From the NCBI GenBank assembly GCA_965263045.1, contig CBDHGK010000025.1, positions 15,753 to 79,752 on the forward strand: DNA of 64,000 bases. The letters are read 5' to 3'. Position 1 is the stretch's first letter. The number at the start of each line of letters is the position of its first letter. This stretch comes from G963664115 sp965263045. Lineage in GTDB: Bacteria; Acidobacteriota; Terriglobia; 20CM-2-55-15. The translations under genes were made by a program, and so were the position numbers. The notes beneath the pieces are model-generated. The model did no database searches, was not told the origin of the DNA, and saw only the letters and a list, made by a program, of their open reading frames with translations. This document shows, piece by piece, positions 50,427 through 59,486 of the stretch.

Positions 50427-52470
50427 CGGCGGCCGCGGCTCTCATCCGGGCAAGGAAGGCCACTCCTTCGGCCATGCGCTTCTCCCAGGCATCAGGCGAT
50501 GTGATCGAAGGCAGCCGGCCGCGCTCCTGCTTGAACTTCAAGGCACGACTTGCGAGGTCGCGGGCCTCCTCGGGCGTAAGCTGGACCTTCTTCGCAGAAA
50601 TGACGGCGGCAACCTGCTTTAGCCTCTCTTCGCTCATCGTCTTGGCGAGGATGGCATAGGCTTCGCCAAACGGATTGATCCGGTCAATCAGGTCAATATT
50701 GAGATCGCGCACATCCATCGCGAATCGCCGCACGCCGTCGATCAGGGCCGTACTGCTACTGTTCTCCGGATCGGCGTCACCAACCGCGATCTCTTTCGCC
50801 TTTTGGGTCAGGTTCAGGGCGGCAATGGCATGCTGGCGCACGGCTTCCCGATTCTCTTCGTTGAGTCCGGGGTACCTGTCCTTGATGATCTTGCCCATCC
50901 GCACCTGGGTCAGTTCCTCAGGCACAAGCTCATCATCGAAAATCCCACGCTCGACCGCGGTCTTGTCCTGCACAAAGGCGGTAATCACCTCGTTCAGGTC
51001 TTTCTGGCAAATGCGCCCGGCCTCCTTGCTCTTCGGCTCTGCCAAGCCCTTGATCTCGATCTGGAACTGGCCGGTCTTCTCATTGAAGCCGACATTGCAT
51101 TTGCCGGAGTCGTAGCCCCCTTCGCCATAGTCGAAGCCTTCGACCGGCCCGCTAGCCTGCACCTTGGGCGCGAAGTTAAAGCGCGGAGCCAGCACCTGTT
51201 CCATGAGCAAGCTTGCCGCGATGGCCTTCAGCGTGTCATTCACGGCCTCGGTGACAGCGTCTTCGGAGGCATCCGGTTCCGCAATCAGGTTGGTGAAGCG
51301 GGACCGGGTCTTTCCGGGCGCGTCGCGCGTGGCGCGGCCGATGATCTGCACGATCTCCGTCAGGCTGGACCGGTAGCCGACCGTGAGCGCATGATCGCAC
51401 CAGATCCAGTCGAATCCTTCCTTGGCCATGCCAAGGGCGACGATGATGTCCACGTGGTCGCGGTTGTGTTTTTGCGCCGGGTCCCTGAGCGCCGCCGCGA
51501 CCCGGTCTCGACGGGCCGGATTGTCATCGACCAGGTCGGCGATCCGGAGGACACGGCCTCCGGGCGTCTTAACGAGCTGGAAGCCGCTTGCAGGATCGGT
51601 TCCCTGCCACTCGCCCAGTTCCTCGATGATGTGCTCGACCTCCCGGACCTTGTCCTTGGTGCTCTCCCGCGAATTGACGCTCGGGATGTGAATGATCGTC
51701 TTCTCGTCCGGATCAAGCACCTCCAGGATGTCGTCGGCATAACTCCCGGTGTAGAAGAAATAGCCGATGTCGAGCCGCTTCAGATGCTCATAGCCGTTGA
51801 GTTGCTCGTAGTAGGTGTAGGTAACGGTTTCGAACTTCGCCTCGTCATCGGGCATCAGCACGGGCTCGGCATCCCCGCGGAAGTACGACCCCGTCATCGC
51901 CACGATATGCGTCTTGTCGCGTGCAACGAACTGGCCGAGATGCATGCCCAGCTTGTTGTCGGGATTGACCGAGACGTGATGAAACTCGTCCACGGCGATC
52001 AGGCGGTCGTCAAAGGCTTCCACTCCGAACTTGTCCACGGCGAAACGGAAGGTGGCGTGGGTGCACACCATAAACTCATCGCTGCTGTCGAGAAACGCCT
52101 TGACGGACTTGACCTTGCCGCCCTCGGTACCCGGCGCGCTGCAGAGGTTCCATTGCGGCCGAACGGTCCAGTCGGACCAGAAGCCGAATTGACTCAACGG
52201 CTCATCATTGAAGCTGGCCCCGATCGTCATCTCGGGCACGACGATGATGGCTTGGCGCAGATCCTGGCTGTGGACCTTGTCCAACGCAATGAACATCAGC
52301 GCCCGGCTCTTGCCGGAGGCTGGGGGCGATTTGATCAGGAGATACTGCTCCCCGCGCTTCGCCCAGGCCCGCTCCTGCATCGGGCGCATGCCCATCTCAT
52401 TGGATCTGGTGGAGACGCCGTTCCGCGCGTAGGTGACCGAGACCGAGGGGATGCTCCTGCTGGTGGTCAT
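50419..52470 (-). CDS. Superfamily II DEAD/DEAH-type helicase
   Basis: This is a 683-residue protein. Walker A SPPASGKS is at 48-55 and the DEFH box at 161-164, with motif VI region QIIGRATRDAPGKTRSRF. A long helical C-terminal extension follows. Motifs and length fit restriction-type translocases. It overlaps YafQ upstream and the GIY-YIG gene downstream, so it is expressed with both. Confidence 0.9.
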   Translation of the reverse strand: MTTSRSIPSVSVTYARNGVSTRSNEMGMRPMQERAWAKRGEQYLLIKSPPASGKSRALMFIALDKVHSQDLRQAIIVVPEMTIGASFNDEPLSQFGFWSDWTVRPQWNLCSAPGTEGGKVKSVKAFLDSSDEFMVCTHATFRFAVDKFGVEAFDDRLIAVDEFHHVSVNPDNKLGMHLGQFVARDKTHIVAMTGSYFRGDAEPVLMPDDEAKFETVTYTYYEQLNGYEHLKRLDIGYFFYTGSYADDILEVLDPDEKTIIHIPSVNSRESTKDKVREVEHIIEELGEWQGTDPASGFQLVKTPGGRVLRIADLVDDNPARRDRVAAALRDPAQKHNRDHVDIIVALGMAKEGFDWIWCDHALTVGYRSSLTEIVQIIGRATRDAPGKTRSRFTNLIAEPDASEDAVTEAVNDTLKAIAASLLMEQVLAPRFNFAPKVQASGPVEGFDYGEGGYDSGKCNVGFNEKTGQFQIEIKGLAEPKSKEAGRICQKDLNEVITAFVQDKTAVERGIFDDELVPEELTQVRMGKIIKDRYPGLNEENREAVRQHAIAALNLTQKAKEIAVGDADPENSSSTALIDGVRRFAMDVRDLNIDLIDRINPFGEAYAILAKTMSEERLKQVAAVISAKKVQLTPEEARDLASRALKFKQERGRLPSITSPDAWEKRMAEGVAFLARMRAAAADV

Positions 52471-52793
52471 TGGAACAAATCGGCATGGGTGCCGACACGG
52501 ACGAAGTTGATCGAACCGCCCGGGCCGACCGAATCATCAACCTGATAAATCAGCAGGAAGTCGCCACCCACATGACATTCCCGGTGGTTCGCCCAAACCC
52601 CCTTCAGCGCGTGATCCCTCCGTTCGGGACCGAGCGGGGCGTCGTTTGCAATGAGAAGCAGCATGACCGCCTTCAGCCGCTTCATATCATATCGGCCGGA
52701 ACGCGACAGTCGCTCCCAGTCCTTGACAAAATCCCGGGTATAGTCCGCCCGGCGCGGCGGTCGGGTTCTTTTATTCGCGGCTGGATTCTTCAA
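52467..52793 (-). CDS. yafQ: YafQ-type mRNA interferase toxin
   Basis: This is a 108-residue basic protein. RPPRRADYTRDFVKDWERLS, ALKGVWANHRECHVGGDFLL and IYQVDD....INFVRVGTHADLF are the RelE/YafQ fold with the terminal H..LF. It overlaps the antitoxin gene by 23 bases and the helicase by four. A ribosome-dependent RNase by family. Confidence 0.9.
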   Translation of the reverse strand: MKNPAANKRTRPPRRADYTRDFVKDWERLSRSGRYDMKRLKAVMLLLIANDAPLGPERRDHALKGVWANHRECHVGGDFLLIYQVDDSVGPGGSINFVRVGTHADLFQ

Positions 52794-53052
52794 GTTCCGT
52801 AAACATCTCGTTCGCGCTTGCGAATCGCGCTTTGCCCCGCTTCATCATTTCTTCCGACTCGGCCATGGCCCTTTGGGTTTGCGCGTTGGGAACTTTGAGT
52901 TCGAGGGGGAAGGCCTGATCGGCCGCGATCCGGTGGAACAGCAGGCGCACGGCATCAGAAGCCGACAGTCCCATTGCCGCCAGCGTCTCGGTCGCCTTCT
53001 GTTTCAACTCGCTGTCCATCCGGACGTGGAGCATGGAACTCGGTGTGCTCAT
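52771..53052 (-). CDS. relB: RelB/DinJ-type antitoxin
   Basis: This is a 93-residue protein. LHVRMDSELKQKATETLAAM GLSASDAVRLLFHRIA is the ribbon-helix-helix of RelB/DinJ, followed by the acidic toxin-neutralising tail. It pairs with YafQ. The pair lies inside a defence operon, 64 bases after the methyltransferase. Confidence 0.9.
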   Translation of the reverse strand: MSTPSSMLHVRMDSELKQKATETLAAMGLSASDAVRLLFHRIAADQAFPLELKVPNAQTQRAMAESEEMMKRGKARFASANEMFTELEESSRE

Positions 53053-53115
53053 TCATGTCTCCTGTATCTCAATTGAGTTATGACAGATTGACCCGATCCA
53101 GTCAACTGGACGTGG

Positions 53116-55869
53116 TCAGGCAGCCGTCCCGTTGCCCGCCATCGTCGTGTACATCTCAAACAGCTTTTCAAGACGCTCCGTATCGTTCCTGAAGCGGCGA
53201 CCGATGTAGATGCGCTCCAACACCTCGTCGTTCCGGTCATGGGCGCCGCGGAGATTGTCCGGCATCCCCTCGGCGTTGTAGAGATCGGCGATCGTCGCGG
53301 GGAAATGCGCCTCGCGCGCCAGCAAGATATCTTCGGCACAGCGGGTCAGGTCGGCGTTGTTCTTTTCGGTTAGCGCCGGCACGGGAAACGTGTTCCAGCC
53401 AAGGGTGTTGGAGTAGGAAAACCTCATTTCCAAACGAACACAAACCGTTCCGATCCAGACCCAATGAAGCCGCGACGCGATCAGCGCCATGTTCCAGAGC
53501 GGAGCGTCGTAGAGTGCGAAGGCCCTATCTTGAACTATGCTTTCCGGACCCAACAGACCGACAGGTAAGTAAGGCCTATTTTCTGAACTGACTCGTGGCA
53601 CAATCACGACGTGGCGCTGGGCAATAAGCTGATCCCGGAACCTGTAGGGCGTTTCAGCCAGTTTTTGGGCGGCTTTGTCTTTTTTTGCTTTTCTGCGAGC
53701 GGAGGCGACCGTTGCAGTTCTCGAAGCGATTACCGGTATCCGTTGCGCTCTCATGGCATCTTCTTGTTTTATCCAAAAGCACGCCCGAGGTGCGGACGAA
53801 ATAAATTCCTTTGATCCGAAAAATGGTCGAATAAACGGTGCTATCGACGGGTCGTCATCAATCATCCGTCTCGCTTCATCTGACGAGAAGACCAAAGCAG
53901 TGCCATAGTATGGATGGTTGCCGAATTGCATTGTTCCACGATCCGACAGCGGGGTTGCGCGGGGCTGAACCTCCACATTCGGTCCGGCAATCAAATACGC
54001 GTTGATATTGTCGACATCCTTGGCGATCTCTTCCCCTGTCTTATGAGTTGAAAAAAGGCGTCTTATCCTGCTAACTCCGCTGGAGATCCCGACAATCACC
54101 ACTGTCACCCCCGCGTTGTGGCTGGCGAGATTCGCCCATTTGAAGCTGGTATGAGCAAACGCTATCTGGTGACCGGTCGAAAAAATCAGAGGCCACAAAA
54201 TATAGACTTGTTGTCCCTGACAGATTGAATTCGTGGAAACGAAGGCGGAGACGGTCTTGGTATGAGTGCCGTAATCGGCGGCCTTCAAGAACCACCCAGC
54301 AACGTAGTCTAGAGATTTCCAATTCTTCGCACGCACTTCGAAGAGCGCACCAAGATCGGATTTCTGTTCTGCCGATTGCCACTTACTCCCCAAATAGGGT
54401 GGATTTCCACAGATGTACGTCTCGCCACCTTCGTTTTCGAAATCGATCTCGGCCTGATCGATCGGCGTGTGAAAGAGGTCATCGGCGTGGTGCTTTACTC
54501 CGGACCCTGTGGGTGGACAGATGCTCTGCCAGTCAATCCGCAGGGCGTTGCCGCACGTGATCCAGTTCATGGCGTCGAGCGGCAAAAACTCGGCCAGCGC
54601 CTTTCTCTGCCCGCGATAGAGCACGTCGCACTGATACTCGGCGATGATCAGAGCAAGACGTGCGATCTCGGCTGGGAAATCCCTCATCTCGATCCCGCGA
54701 AAGTTGGTCAGTGGGATGTCGGACCGGCGCTCACTCTCTTGTCGGCGATTGTTGATCTCCGCCTCGATCGCACGCATTTCCTTGTAGGCGATCACCAGGA
54801 AATTACCTGACCCGCAAGCTGGATCGAAGACCCTGATCTTTGCCATGCGGTTGCGCAGGTTCAGCAGCTTCCGGCTGCTATCTCCGGTCTCTTCGAGCTT
54901 GTCCCGCAGATCATCAAGGAAAAGCGGGTTGAGGACCTTCAAAATGTTCGGCACGCTCGTGTAGTGCATCCCCAAGGCGCCGCGTTCTTCATCATCAGCG
55001 ACTGCCTGGATCATCGAGCCGAAGATGTCGGGGTTGATCTTCTTCCAGTCAAGATTGCCCATGTGGAGCAGGTAGGACCGCGCGATCCTGCTGAAATGCG
55101 GCACGTCCGTCGAGTCCAGGAAGAGCCCGCCATTCACGTAGGGGAACACCTCGGCCCAACGGGGGATGTTTGCCGCCTCGCGGTTCTCTGCGTCGGTGTT
55201 CATGGCCCGGAAGTTCTCGCGGATTACCTCGGCGGTGTTCGAGCCGTCCCCGGAACTCATTTGCTCGATCGTCCGAGTGAACAGGCTGTTGCCGGTGAAG
55301 ATATCCGTATCCTCGGCGAAGAAGCAGAAGATGAGGCGCGCCATGAAATGGTTCATCTCGTGCCGGCGATCCTGGGCTTCCCAATCGGGGTTGTCCTTTA
55401 GCAACTCGACATAGAGCCGGTTCAGCCGGCCGGTTGCCTTGATGTCGAAGGCACTCTCGCGGATTTGCTTGACGGTCGTGATTCCGGCAAGTGGCAGGAA
55501 AAATCCGAAATGATCGGGAAAATTGACATAGTCGCAGACGACGACCTCACCGCTGTTCATATCTTCGGCCTGAAAGTCCTTCCCATCGGTGGCGAGCACG
55601 AATTTCGCCTTGGAGCGGGTTGTCGCCGGACTGGCTTTCAGCGCGGTCAGCGTGGTCGCCGCTTCGCCTTCTGGGGATACTTTGATGTGAACGTTGCTGC
55701 GCTGCAGAACGCCGCCAAGGTCGGAGTTATTGGTTGCTCCGGAGCGCAGGCGCTTGATAGTTGTCGCCTTATTCCCGAAGGCTTCAAGGAACGCGAAAGG
55801 GAAATCGGCCGGGTCGAAAGGCTTTCGCGCGAGATCCGAAATGGCTTCTTCAATCTCAACGGCATTCAT
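53116..55869 (-). CDS. MmeI-like adenine methyltransferase subunit
   Basis: This is a 917-residue protein. SAM motif FDPACGSGNFL is near 349 and catalytic NPPY near 489, with a target-recognition-like region after about 600. The N-terminal 130 residues resemble the MmeI/type IIG region, but the PD...ExK nuclease residues are not evident (KFVLATDGKDFQAED). It therefore looks like a modification and recognition subunit that needs a separate nuclease, plausibly the GIY-YIG protein. First gene of the operon. Confidence 0.85.
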   Translation of the reverse strand: MNAVEIEEAISDLARKPFDPADFPFAFLEAFGNKATTIKRLRSGATNNSDLGGVLQRSNVHIKVSPEGEAATTLTALKASPATTRSKAKFVLATDGKDFQAEDMNSGEVVVCDYVNFPDHFGFFLPLAGITTVKQIRESAFDIKATGRLNRLYVELLKDNPDWEAQDRRHEMNHFMARLIFCFFAEDTDIFTGNSLFTRTIEQMSSGDGSNTAEVIRENFRAMNTDAENREAANIPRWAEVFPYVNGGLFLDSTDVPHFSRIARSYLLHMGNLDWKKINPDIFGSMIQAVADDEERGALGMHYTSVPNILKVLNPLFLDDLRDKLEETGDSSRKLLNLRNRMAKIRVFDPACGSGNFLVIAYKEMRAIEAEINNRRQESERRSDIPLTNFRGIEMRDFPAEIARLALIIAEYQCDVLYRGQRKALAEFLPLDAMNWITCGNALRIDWQSICPPTGSGVKHHADDLFHTPIDQAEIDFENEGGETYICGNPPYLGSKWQSAEQKSDLGALFEVRAKNWKSLDYVAGWFLKAADYGTHTKTVSAFVSTNSICQGQQVYILWPLIFSTGHQIAFAHTSFKWANLASHNAGVTVVIVGISSGVSRIRRLFSTHKTGEEIAKDVDNINAYLIAGPNVEVQPRATPLSDRGTMQFGNHPYYGTALVFSSDEARRMIDDDPSIAPFIRPFFGSKEFISSAPRACFWIKQEDAMRAQRIPVIASRTATVASARRKAKKDKAAQKLAETPYRFRDQLIAQRHVVIVPRVSSENRPYLPVGLLGPESIVQDRAFALYDAPLWNMALIASRLHWVWIGTVCVRLEMRFSYSNTLGWNTFPVPALTEKNNADLTRCAEDILLAREAHFPATIADLYNAEGMPDNLRGAHDRNDEVLERIYIGRRFRNDTERLEKLFEMYTTMAGNGTAA

Positions 55870-56027
55870 CGGTCATCCTATAGCGCGGCTTCGTCGGCCG
55901 TGAGCTTCAACTTCCGGATAGGCGCCCTCGCGCCGCGGTCCGGAGGTCACATCGCGGTAATGAGGCCGCGTCGGGACTCGAACAGCCCCGGGTTGAGGTT
56001 CGCTACCAATGGTGTTGCAACACAAAG

Positions 56028-56150
56028 TCAGTCCTCGAGGTGGTTGCGCCGTTGGCGGGGGCGACGCGGGTTCCACCGCTGGATCTCTTCGTTGAGCCGT
56101 TCGAGCGTGTTGGTCGAGTCCGCCCGGCTCTGCATCCGTTCCGGAACGTG
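56028..56150 (-). pseudogene. IS256-type transposase fragment
   Basis: The minus-strand frame ERMQSRADSTNTLERLNEEI QRW.PRRP matches the R..TTN.LERLN.EIRRR segment of IS256-family transposases. About 37 codons survive. The rest of 55870-56194 has no gene. Confidence 0.5.
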
Positions 56151-56194
56151 GTGCCGGCTGCCAGGCACCGCGTTGGCCCATTCTAAAGCCGCCC

Positions 56195-56452
56195 CTAAAT
56201 GACCGGTCTTCCCTGCTCCCGCTCGTAGGCCTCCACGGCCAACCTCAGGAACTGCACGTTCTTCAGCCGTGCGTCGAGAGCGAGCTGCTTGAACCGGTGT
56301 CGGAATTCGGGCGGGACCTTGAAGTTCAGGTCGACCAGCGTCTCGGTGGCCGTCTGCCCGCGCTGTAGCATGCCCGGCGCCGTTGGCGCACGCACCGTTT
56401 CCTTCGTCGCAAGAACGGTGCTGGCGTCGATCGCGGATGGTTTCTTAGGCAT
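56195..56452 (-). CDS. Ribbon-helix-helix partition partner of ParA
   Basis: This is an 85-residue protein. An unstructured N-terminus precedes DLNFKVPPEFRHRFKQLALD A..KNVQFLRLAVEAYERE, a ribbon-helix-helix. It follows parA at once (6-base gap). This is the arrangement of ParA/centromere-binding pairs of small plasmids. Confidence 0.7.
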   Translation of the reverse strand: MPKKPSAIDASTVLATKETVRAPTAPGMLQRGQTATETLVDLNFKVPPEFRHRFKQLALDARLKNVQFLRLAVEAYEREQGRPVI

Positions 56453-56458
56453 GGATTT

Positions 56459-57118
56459 TCACCTCCTTACGGGTTTCGCTAATTCGCTAACTTGAGCTAA
56501 TTCGCTAATTCGGTTTCGTAACAGGTCCCAAAGCTGACTCACTTCCGCCGCGGCACGTCCGGAAGACGCAATCTCAAGAGCCGTGCGGCCGTCCGTCATC
56601 GAAGCCGCGTAGTCGACGCGGTCATGGATGACGGTCTCGAAGATCTGGCCGTGTCTTGATAGCGCGGTCATGGTCTGCGCGGTGATGCGGGCGTTGCCCT
56701 TCGCCTGGGTCAGCACGAAGACAAACGGCGTGTCGGATTCCCGCACGAGTTCCAGAGTCGCGCCGAGCGACCACAGATCGTTCGGGCTGGGCCGGGTCGG
56801 GATCAGGACCAGGTCGGCCACGCCGATGACCTGCTTGTTCTGTTTGGTGAGCGCCGGCGGCGTGTCGATGAAGCACCAAGCGAACCCCATTTCCCGCAAG
56901 GCGGCCAGTTTTTTCGGCAACTCCGGAAGGGTGACGGGCGCGAGCGCCGGCATTTCGGCTTCCCTCGTTCGCCACCATGTGGCCAGCGTCTGCTGCGGGT
57001 CGGTGTCGACCAGGACGGCGGGGCCGTGACCGGCCTTTTCAGAGGCGACAGCCAGATGTGCCGCCATCGTTGTCTTTCCACTGCCGCCCTTTTGCGAGGT
57101 GATGACGACCGTTTTCAT
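56459..57118 (-). CDS. parA: ParA-family partition ATPase
   Basis: This is a 219-residue short ParA. KGGSGKTT near 10-17 is the deviant Walker A, with VLVDTDPQQTLATWW, FIDTPPALTKQN and DLVLIPTRPSPNDLWSL. It lacks the N-terminal DNA-binding extension, so it is of the short type. It is divergent from repA copy 2. Confidence 0.9.
   Translation of the reverse strand: MKTVVITSQKGGSGKTTMAAHLAVASEKAGHGPAVLVDTDPQQTLATWWRTREAEMPALAPVTLPELPKKLAALREMGFAWCFIDTPPALTKQNKQVIGVADLVLIPTRPSPNDLWSLGATLELVRESDTPFVFVLTQAKGNARITAQTMTALSRHGQIFETVIHDRVDYAASMTDGRTALEIASSGRAAAEVSQLWDLLRNRISELAQVSELAKPVRR
56478..56514. repeat. CTAATTCG repeats at the end of parA (possible parS)
   Basis: GCTAATTCGCTAA and GCTAATTCGCTAATTCGG lie within the last codons of parA. 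The same TAATTCGC word, with its inverse GCGAATTA, recurs upstream of parA (57152-57180). They are candidate binding sites for the ribbon-helix-helix partner. Confidence 0.5.
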
Positions 57119-57151
57119 GTAGAAGCCCTTGTATCCTCAGTTCGAACGATT

Positions 57152-57200
57152 TTATCTAATTCGCTCTTTCGCGAATTATAGCGAAAACGCTAAAACATGT
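57152..57200. promoter_or_regulatory. Inverted repeats between parA and repA (operator/centromere)
   Basis: CTAATTCGC...GCGAATTA and TAGCGAAAACGCTA are inverted repeats in the divergent parA-repA promoter region (57119-57337). They are likely autoregulatory or centromeric sites. Confidence 0.55.
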
Positions 57201-57337
57201 GCGAGCGGAAAAGAGAAAACGATCCTGGCGATCGGCGAACGATTGTTTTGTTTCAGACACAACCTAAACAAACGCGTATCGCTTTGTGTTTCTGATCTGG
57301 ACCTGATCTGGAATGAAGAGCGAGTAAAGGGAAAGCG

Positions 57338-58318
57338 ATGGAACGTAGACAAGGCAAACTCCTTCCCATCGGCGAAGCCTTCGGCGAACTGGACGGGCTG
57401 ATGCAGGCGCTCCGCGAAGCGTCGCCCCAGGCGCGGCGCCACTACGGCCTCGTCGATCAGGTCGACGCCCTGGTCCGGGCCAGCGAAACCGACCCCGAAC
57501 CGGGCTTCATGGCGCGGTGGCTGATGTTGTGTTCGTTGCCGCGGTCCAACCCCGGCAGCCGGGAGAAGTACATCCGGCGGTACGGGCCATACACGCTCTA
57601 CATGACGGCCGGGGATCCACACAGGCTCCCGTTCGGGAACATCCCCCGGCTGCTGGCCGCGTGGGTGTGCACCGAAGCGGTCCGGACGCAAAGCCGGAAT
57701 CTGGTCCTCGGGCACTCGCTCTCTGATTTCATGCGGAAACTGGATATCTATTCCAGCAGTGGTGACACCTACGCCCGGCTACAGAATCAGATGAAGCGGT
57801 TCTTCAACGCGCATATCCGGGTGGTCTACCAAGCCGAGGGACACGAGGCGAGCGTCAGCTCGCCGATTGCCAGCCAGACAGACCTGTGGTGGAACGCGCG
57901 GCACCCGGACGCGCCGATGTTGTGGCAAAGCAAGATCGAGTTGGGCGAGAAGTTCTTCGAGGAGATCATGAAGCATCCCGTGCCGCTCGATCTGAACACG
58001 CTGAAGGCGCTGAAGCGGTCATCCCTCGGGCTCGACCTGTACGTGTGGCTGGTCTACCGAACATTCAAACTCGATGCCCCACTGCGGCTGTCCTGGCCGA
58101 TGCTCTACCGGCAGTTCGGGGTCGATCCGGACCGTGCCGGTGACAACGTGACGGTTCAGAAATTCCGCAAGAACTGCCTCCGGGAGTTGAAGAAGATCCA
58201 GTCGGCCTGGCCGGGCCTGAAATACCAGATCGCGCGCGGCAGCCGAGGGGAAAAGACCGGCGCGTTGGTTCTGCTGCCGTCCACGCCACAGATTCCGCCC
58301 GTCAAACTCATCCAGTAG
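57338..58318 (+). CDS. repA: Plasmid replication initiator RepA (copy 2)
   Basis: This is a 326-residue protein from ATG 57338. MERRQGKLLPIGEAFGEL, QARRHYGLVDQVDALVRASE, LPFGNIPRLLAAWVCTEAVR, LWQSKIELGEKFFEEIM and LKKIQSAWPGLKYQ are collinear with copy 1. It is high in GC like the partition genes beside it. Iterons follow at 58336. Confidence 0.9.
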   Translation: MERRQGKLLPIGEAFGELDGLMQALREASPQARRHYGLVDQVDALVRASETDPEPGFMARWLMLCSLPRSNPGSREKYIRRYGPYTLYMTAGDPHRLPFGNIPRLLAAWVCTEAVRTQSRNLVLGHSLSDFMRKLDIYSSSGDTYARLQNQMKRFFNAHIRVVYQAEGHEASVSSPIASQTDLWWNARHPDAPMLWQSKIELGEKFFEEIMKHPVPLDLNTLKALKRSSLGLDLYVWLVYRTFKLDAPLRLSWPMLYRQFGVDPDRAGDNVTVQKFRKNCLRELKKIQSAWPGLKYQIARGSRGEKTGALVLLPSTPQIPPVKLIQ

Positions 58319-58335
58319 CGCATCGTTGGGACCTT

Positions 58336-58461
58336 CGACGTTTCAGGACACATAACACAGCCCCTTAGCCGTTTCCACAGGCGAGGCGTGATTCCGGGGA
58401 GTTTTCCACGACGTTACGGGTCACTTAAAACGGCAGCATCTTCGACGTTACGGGTCACATA
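58336..58461 (+). repeat. Three iterons downstream of repA copy 2 (candidate oriV)
   Basis: CGACGTTACGGGTCAC followed by TTA or ATA occurs at 58409-58427 and 58443-58461. A degenerate copy (CGACGTTTCAGGACACATA) is at 58336-58354. The spacings of 73 and 34 bases are near multiples of a 34-36 bp period, the same as in the other origin. Confidence 0.75.
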
Positions 58462-58609
58462 TCAAGTATTAAGAGGCAAGTAATAAGAGTGCATGTATTA
58501 GGAGCGGCGGGGGGCTGTGAAAATCTTTAGTCGGTGGCCCTGGGAACTGGACTTCCCCGGGTTTAGTGGACACCGCAGATAGGGCGACAATGCCCGATGG
58601 AGGTGTCCC

Positions 58610-58903
58610 ATGACGAGAAAAAGACGAGCGTTCACGCCGGAGTACAAGGCTGAGGTTGTTTGCCTGGTGCGTGACGGTGGAAAGGGTATCGCAGCAGTAG
58701 CCCGAGCTCTGGGATTGACTGAATCAGCGGTGCGTAATTGGGTGTCACGAAGCGAGGCCGATGCGGGGCGCGGCGGCGGCAAGGTCTTGAGCACCGCCGA
58801 GCGCGAGGAAATATCGCAACTTCGTCGTGAGGATCGGCAACTGCGGATGGAGCGCGACATATTAAAAAAAGCAACGGCCTTCTTTGCCAGGGAATCGCAG
58901 TGA
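58610..58903 (+). CDS. IS3-family transposase OrfA
   Basis: This is a 97-residue protein with helix-turn-helix (RRAFTPEYKAEVVCLVRDGG, ALGLTESAVRNWV) and a leucine zipper (LRREDRQLRMERDILKKATA). It overlaps OrfB by four bases. Confidence 0.9.
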   Translation: MTRKRRAFTPEYKAEVVCLVRDGGKGIAAVARALGLTESAVRNWVSRSEADAGRGGGKVLSTAEREEISQLRREDRQLRMERDILKKATAFFARESQ

Positions 58904-59486
58904 GATACCGATTCGTATGGGCAGAGAAGGCCGAATTTCCGGTGGTGTTGATCTGCCGGATGCTGGCGGTATCGACGTCGGGCTTCTACAGATGGACCAA
59001 ACGCACCGAAAGCACGCGTGCACGATCGGAGCGGGCGGTGACGCTCGACATCAAGGCGGCGCATCGTGCCTCTCGTGGAACCTATGGAAGCCCCCGGATA
59101 CACCGTGAGCTGGCAGCGCAGGGCCACAAGGTGGGGCGCCATCGCGTGACGCGGCTGATGCGTGAGAATGGCCTGCGGGGCAAGCAACGACGGCGCTTTC
59201 GCACCACGACCCCGTCCAATCACCGCTGGCCGGTGGCGCCCAACACCCTCGACCGTCAGTTCGCAGTCACACGTCCCAATGTGGCTTGGGTCGGGGATAT
59301 TACGTACGTGTGGTCCCTGGAGGGCTGGCTGTATCTGTGCGTCATTCTCGATCTATACTCGAGGCGTGTCGTGGGTTGGGCGATGAGTGCGCGTATTGAC
59401 CAGGCGTTGACAGTGCGTGCCCTGAGCATGGCCCTTGAGGCGTGTGATCCAGGGCCCGGACTGATTCATCACTCCGACCGAGGCAG
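58900..59486 (+). pseudogene. IS3-family transposase OrfB, truncated
   Basis: WVGDITYVWSLEGWLYLCVI and GLIHHSDRG show the first two acidic residues of the DDE core. The third, and the C-terminus, are lost where IS30 begins. The remaining frame (LPRFKGSSQHY) is IS30 sequence. Confidence 0.85.

Larger units (their letters stand above)
58543..59486 (+). mobile_element. IS3-family element, 3' end replaced by IS30
   Basis: The left end around 58543 (TGGACTTCCCCGGGTTTAGTG) fits IS3-type ends. OrfA is complete and OrfB stops at its HHSDRG codons, where the IS30-type element begins. Confidence 0.75.

Noticed and set aside
50803..52545. 580-codon plus-strand open frame
   Set aside because: Antisense to the helicase gene, which has clear Walker and DEFH motifs.
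55960..56010. tRNA T-arm-like sequence (GTTCGAGTCCC on the minus strand)
   Set aside because: The flanking bases do not form a T stem, acceptor or anticodon arm, so no tRNA is supported.
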